Origin: Planctomycetaceae bacterium
GTDB taxonomy: Bacteria; Planctomycetota; Planctomycetia; Pirellulales; UBA1268
Reading direction: 5' to 3'
Length of the DNA stretch: 7,668 bases
Assembly: GCA_947440895.1 (NCBI GenBank)
Contig: CANETO010000078.1
Span: forward strand, 1-7,668
The notes beneath the pieces were generated by a model. The model searched no databases. It was not told the DNA's origin and saw only the letters and a list, made by a program, of their open reading frames with translations. This document shows positions 5,244-7,668 of the stretch, one piece after another; position 1 is the first letter of the stretch, and every line of letters starts with the position of its first letter. The translations under genes and the position numbers were made by a program.

Positions 5244-6122
5244 ATGCAGACTGAAGTCTCACGACGAGCCGTGCTGGCGGCCACATTGCCGCCGTGGGGA
5301 TGGTCCCTCCTCTGCCTGGCACTCACCTGCAGCGGGCCGTGGATGTGCCATGCGGGTGACGATGGGTTTCGCGTCGAGAGCGAGGTCTTCGTCAACAATG
5401 CGGACCAGCCTGTCGCGCGGAGCCTGACGCTGTTTCGGGACGGTGTCGCCTGGGATTTTCTCGAGCCAGCACTGGCGGATGGGGACGACAAGCGCACCGC
5501 CAAGGGGGCCGACGACGCGGCGGCCGGTGAGATCGTGCTCCACGATCCGGCGCGGGAACGGATCGTGCTCGTCGATCCGGCCCGGAACATCAAGACACAG
5601 ATCGACGCGATCAGGCTCGAACGGCTGAGCGTGTCGCTGGCGTCCTGGGCGCGAAAATCAGACGATCGCCTGGTGCGGTGGGCCGGCGGCCCCGACTTCG
5701 GCGAGGGCATGACGGAGTCGAACGAGCGGATCGAACTGGTGGGGCCACGGGTCCGATATGCGATCGACTTCACCGCCCCACCGACGGCGGAGACGGCAGA
5801 CGTCTACCGGCGGTTTGCCGACACGGCAATCCTCCTCAAGGCGCTCGTTCGGCCCGGTGGTCTGCCGCCGTTTCCACGGCTGGCCATCAACCGCCGCGTC
5901 GCGGCGGCCGGGGGCATTCCCACGAACGTATCGCTGGAGATCGATTCGCGGGCGGCCATGATTACCGGTCGGGCTGAAACCCTGCGGTGTGTGCACAAGT
6001 TTCACCCGCGGCTGCTCGCCGCTGACCTGGCTCGCATCGAGGAGGCTGAGAGCCGGGTTGCCGTTGCCGCACCGGTCGAGCTTGCCGAGTTTGCAGCGAT
6101 GCCGTTGCTTGCTGGCGAATAA
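5244..6122 (+). CDS. Exported protein of unknown function
   Basis: A 292-aa protein I do not recognise. The N-terminus has a charged start with twin arginines (SRRAVLAATL, 6-15), a hydrophobic stretch (about 18-30) and a possible cleavage after CHA at 35-37, so it is probably secreted to the periplasm; SRR before a hydrophobic run could make it a Tat substrate. After cleavage it begins 'DDGFRVESEVFVNNADQP' and continues as predicted beta strands: 'RSLTLFRDGVAWDFLE' (59-74), then 'GEIVLHDPARERIVLVDP' (95-112). The pattern suggests an outer-membrane-lipoprotein-carrier-like or beta-sandwich sensor fold, which is a guess. No catalytic motif was seen. An in-frame TGA lies 6 bp upstream of the ATG, so this is the first possible start; no clear Shine-Dalgarno is present. 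It stands alone, with 309 bp before csrA. Confidence 0.75.
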   Translation: MQTEVSRRAVLAATLPPWGWSLLCLALTCSGPWMCHAGDDGFRVESEVFVNNADQPVARSLTLFRDGVAWDFLEPALADGDDKRTAKGADDAAAGEIVLHDPARERIVLVDPARNIKTQIDAIRLERLSVSLASWARKSDDRLVRWAGGPDFGEGMTESNERIELVGPRVRYAIDFTAPPTAETADVYRRFADTAILLKALVRPGGLPPFPRLAINRRVAAAGGIPTNVSLEIDSRAAMITGRAETLRCVHKFHPRLLAADLARIEEAESRVAVAAPVELAEFAAMPLLAGE

Positions 6123-6367
6123 TTCGCGGCGGGCGATTCTTGAATTCGCATCGCTCAGGCTGCGGGACTGCTCCACTGCGAACAGGCCGCAGCACAGTCC
6201 GGCGCCGCACAATGCGTGTCGTCGGTGTTCGGCAACGCACGGCCAAGAAAGTCTGCCTGACCGGACGATGTTTCCCTGGTCGCAAAGTCAACCGGATCGT
6301 CTCCCTCGTGGTCGGTGCCGCGGTGAGGCAGGAAACCGCGCCGCAGTGAACCTGTCGCCGGGCATGG

Positions 6368-6397
6368 TTGACATTTGTATACATAAGTCATTACAGT
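6368..6397 (+). promoter_or_regulatory. csrA promoter
   Basis: Perfect -35 TTGACA (6368-6373), 18-bp spacer, -10 TACAGT (6392-6397, four of six consensus bases). The local sequence is strikingly AT-richer than its surroundings. Predicted start near 6404, leaving a leader of about 28 nt before the csrA ATG. The spacer contains the 8-bp palindrome TGTATACA (6377-6384), a possible operator core. Confidence 0.65.
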
Positions 6398-6418
6398 CAT
6401 TCCACACATCCATTTGGA

Positions 6419-6425
6419 ACGGAGG
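6419..6425 (+). promoter_or_regulatory. csrA ribosome-binding site containing a CsrA-type GGA motif
   Basis: ACGGAGG places a strong GGAGG 6 nt before the ATG at 6432 and also matches the A-N-GGA core bound by CsrA proteins. A second GGA (6416-6418) lies just upstream in TTGGAAC. This decides the start at 6432 rather than a TTG at 6414, and is consistent with self-repression by CsrA, known in other bacteria but only inferred here. Confidence 0.6.
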
Positions 6426-6431
6426 CCTTCG

Positions 6432-6653
6432 ATGTTGGTGCTGTCCCGCAAGCAGAACGAACGGATTCGGGTTGGGGATTCAGTGGTGGTCACCGTCGTC
6501 CGCGTCAGCGGCGACAAGGTGCGGATCGGGATCGAGGCGCCGCCGCACGTGCGAGTGCTGCGGGACGAGTTGGAGCCCGACGTGCTCGGCGACGTGGCGC
6601 TCGAGTCGTCGGCGGAGCTGCCAATCCCCCGCTTATTGGGGCTGACTGGCTAG
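6432..6653 (+). CDS. csrA: Carbon storage regulator CsrA (RsmA), RNA-binding translational regulator
   Basis: CsrA dimers bind GGA motifs in mRNA leaders and block or alter translation; targets in other bacteria include carbon metabolism, motility and biofilm genes. The 73-aa protein begins MLVLSRKQNERIRVGD and continues through 'VTVVRVSGDKVRIGIEAP' (20-37) to 'HVRVLRDEL' (39-47). Key RNA-contact residues L4 and R44 are both present. It is about 10 residues longer than typical, with a C-terminal tail ending LGLTG, longer than the short helix of E. coli CsrA. No flagellar genes or fliW, frequent partners elsewhere, are nearby. Start chosen by the strong GGAGG. A perfect UUCG-capped hairpin lies 54 bp after the stop. 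Confidence 0.95.
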   Translation: MLVLSRKQNERIRVGDSVVVTVVRVSGDKVRIGIEAPPHVRVLRDELEPDVLGDVALESSAELPIPRLLGLTG

Positions 6654-6684
6654 CAGTGGTTTGAAAACGGCGGAGAATAAGGCT

Positions 6685-6702
6685 CCAATTCAGTTGAACT
6701 GG
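6685..6702. repeat. 18-bp near-perfect palindrome downstream of csrA
   Basis: CCAATTCA - GT - TGAACTGG has 8-bp arms with one mismatch. It precedes the UUCG hairpin by 5 bp. It could be a protein-binding site or part of the csrA 3' structure; nothing identifies a binder. Confidence 0.4.
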
Positions 6703-6707
6703 CGGCG

Positions 6708-6733
6708 CGGCAGCGGCCTTCGGGCCGCTGCCG
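6708..6733 (+). terminator. UUCG-capped 11-bp hairpin after csrA
   Basis: CGGCAGCGGCC - TTCG - GGCCGCTGCCG is a perfect 11-bp, GC-rich stem with the very stable C(UUCG)G tetraloop. No T-tract follows (GGACGAG), so it may act as a Rho-assisted terminator or a 3'-end stabiliser for csrA mRNA. It falls between csrA and the next gene. Confidence 0.6.
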
Positions 6734-6800
6734 GGACGAGTGTGTGGCAGGGGTTGCCGTACAGAACTGAAACGCGTTCGAGCATGGGTGGCCTCCTGTC

Positions 6801-7511
6801 GTGAAGCAAGCATCGTGGCGAAGCCTGCGGAGAACGGTCGTGGGCTGTCTGGGTGGGCTGGCGCTGGTGCTCGCTGTCTTGGGGGTGCTGCTGAAATACC
6901 AGCCAGTGCTCTACCGGCAACTCGCGGTTTCAGGCGGTGAGGATGTTGAGGCGTTGTCGCGGCGGGCGGTGACGAAGGCCGCCGCCTGGCATGCCTCCAT
7001 CTCTCGGCCGGGTGGCTGGGAAACGGCCCTAACCGCTGACGAAGTCAATGCTTGGCTGGCCGTCGACCTGCCGAGGAACCATCCCCGCTGGCTGCCATCG
7101 GGTGTCGCCCAGCCGCGGATTGGCTTCCTGCCGCAGCATGTGCTGCTCGGAGCCCGAGTGGGCTATGGGCCGTTGACGGCCGTCGCCGCGATGGACTTCG
7201 AAGTCGTGTTGCGTGACGTCAATCATCTGGCCATCGTGCTGGATCAGGCCCACGTGGGCGCGATTCCGCTGCCACGGGCACCGATCCTGCGGGAACTGTC
7301 CCGCAGGATCAGCAGACTGGGTATGGTAACCGACCTGCGGAGGCTCGACGGTCGGCTGGTGCTCATGGTCTACATCCCATCGACGCACGATGCAGGAGCA
7401 ACGAGCTACTGGCTGGAGTCGTTGGCGTTCGGCGCGGGCGAACTGCTCCTCTCAGGAGAAACACGCTCAACGGCCGCCAACCGCCCGTCTCCGACCCCAC
7501 CGCCTTCTTAA
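6801..7511 (+). CDS. Membrane-anchored protein of unknown function (YpmS-like fold possible)
   Basis: A 236-aa protein with one N-terminal transmembrane helix (about 13-31) preceded by a basic stretch (RSLRR), so the bulk is probably outside the cytoplasmic membrane. The soluble part contains 'LTADEVNAWLAVDLPRNHP' (77-95) followed by alternating strands ('GVAQPRIGF', 'VLLGARVGYG', 'AAMDFEVVL') and 'GAIPLPRAPILRELSRRI'. An 'LTxxEVNAWL' entry followed by beta strands recalls YpmS/DUF2140-type proteins, but this is from memory and weak. The tail is Ser/Thr/Pro-rich. The start is GTG: an in-frame TGA at 6768 and no other start codon rule out longer forms, and no clear Shine-Dalgarno is seen. Its first codon overlaps the stop of a 6-codon frame at 6784. 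It carries a 12-bp perfect inverted repeat at 7283-7310. Confidence 0.75.
   Translation: MKQASWRSLRRTVVGCLGGLALVLAVLGVLLKYQPVLYRQLAVSGGEDVEALSRRAVTKAAAWHASISRPGGWETALTADEVNAWLAVDLPRNHPRWLPSGVAQPRIGFLPQHVLLGARVGYGPLTAVAAMDFEVVLRDVNHLAIVLDQAHVGAIPLPRAPILRELSRRISRLGMVTDLRRLDGRLVLMVYIPSTHDAGATSYWLESLAFGAGELLLSGETRSTAANRPSPTPPPS
7283..7310. repeat. 12-bp perfect inverted repeat inside the membrane protein gene
   Basis: GATCCTGCGGGA - ACTG - TCCCGCAGGATC, with a 4-nt loop, lies in the coding region and encodes I-L-R-E-L-S-R-R-I. It would be a very stable mRNA hairpin in the translated region. Confidence 0.85.
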
Positions 7512-7586
7512 TCTCAGCCGGATCCCAGACTGTCCCAACGAACCCGATCGTCACGCCTGACGGATCATGCTCGCAAGGAGAACCCT

Positions 7587-7668
7587 ATGACCCCATCGAC
7601 GACAGCCCCCCATTCTGGAGCCAGCATCACTTTCTTGGGCGCCGCGGGAATGGTCTCTGGTTCGCGGC
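7587..7668 (+). CDS. Beta-CASP / metallo-beta-lactamase-fold protein, N-terminal part (cut by the window edge)
   Basis: The first 27 codons of a gene running off the right edge. After a 12-residue lead (MTPSTTAPHSGA) the sequence reads SITFLGAAGMVSGSR, the characteristic opening strand of MBL-fold proteins of the beta-CASP RNA-processing type ('xITFLGAAGxVTGSxYLL'). Many of those are RNA exo/endonucleases; the metal-binding HxHxDH motif lies beyond the window, so function is not proven. The start has a strong AAGGAG (7575-7580) 6 nt upstream of the ATG. The 75-bp gap from the upstream gene shows no terminator or promoter, so the two could be co-transcribed. Confidence 0.75.
   Translation, partial: MTPSTTAPHSGASITFLGAAGMVSGSR

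Larger units (their letters stand above)
6123..6431. other. 309-bp intergenic region before csrA
   Basis: No supported gene. A 45-codon frame with an ATG at 6212 (ending 6349) lacks a ribosome-binding site and any recognisable sequence. The first part has interleaved complementary arms: GCTGCGG (6159-6165) with CCGCAGC (6187-6193), and GGACTG (6165-6170) with CAGTCC (6195-6200). Further on, CGCGGT (6319-6324) can pair with ACCGCG (6335-6340). The right end holds the csrA promoter and leader. A small RNA or long leader is possible but not shown. Confidence 0.4.

Noticed and set aside
6212..6349. A 45-codon frame in the csrA upstream gap (starts MRVVGVRQRT)
   Set aside because: Basic product, but no ribosome-binding site and no recognisable family; not enough to call a gene.
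6414..6431. A six-residue longer csrA start at TTG 6414
   Set aside because: The strong GGAGG at 6421-6425 lies inside that extension and is ideally spaced for the ATG at 6432, which begins the conserved MLVLSRK.

Overview
The window looks like a piece of chromosome from a high-GC planctomycete, probably of the Pirellula type. This rests on the tRNA-Gly/trigger factor/ClpP arrangement, the App1-type (DUF2183) phosphatase, the many exported or anchored proteins with no clear homologue, and loose gene spacing with individual Shine-Dalgarno sites. The assignment is inference from gene content; no rRNA or marker gene is present to fix it. I see no insertion sequence, phage gene, CRISPR array or other mobile DNA.

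Left part (1-2300), minus strand: the N-terminal 49 codons of ClpP, a complete trigger factor gene (tig) and a tRNA-Gly(GCC). All read leftwards from one recognisable sigma-70 type promoter at 2115-2142 with a perfect TATAAT. This is a protein-folding and protein-turnover block.

Middle part (2300-4090): panB (pantothenate/CoA synthesis) reads right and meets a small Cys/Met/Gly/Pro-rich lipoprotein gene reading left, with a GC-rich bidirectional hairpin between them. Upstream of the lipoprotein, on the same strand, is a 29-codon gene for an extremely basic peptide (15 of 29 residues Lys/Arg). It has a textbook GGAGG site and is probably ribosome-associated. It is the easiest gene here to miss.

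Right part (4085-7668), all plus strand: an App1-like HAD phosphatase; an exported protein of unknown function; a 309-bp gap ending in a good promoter; csrA (global post-transcriptional regulator); a membrane-anchored protein of unknown function; and the first 27 codons of a beta-CASP/metallo-beta-lactamase-fold protein. CsrA and the beta-CASP protein suggest an RNA-control flavour, but no operon is proven.

The window is mostly housekeeping. I did not find a convincing new multi-gene system. The points most worth a second look are the 29-aa basic protein and the palindrome inside it, the Cys/Met-rich lipoprotein, the csrA leader, and the 12-bp perfect inverted repeat inside the 6801-7511 gene.
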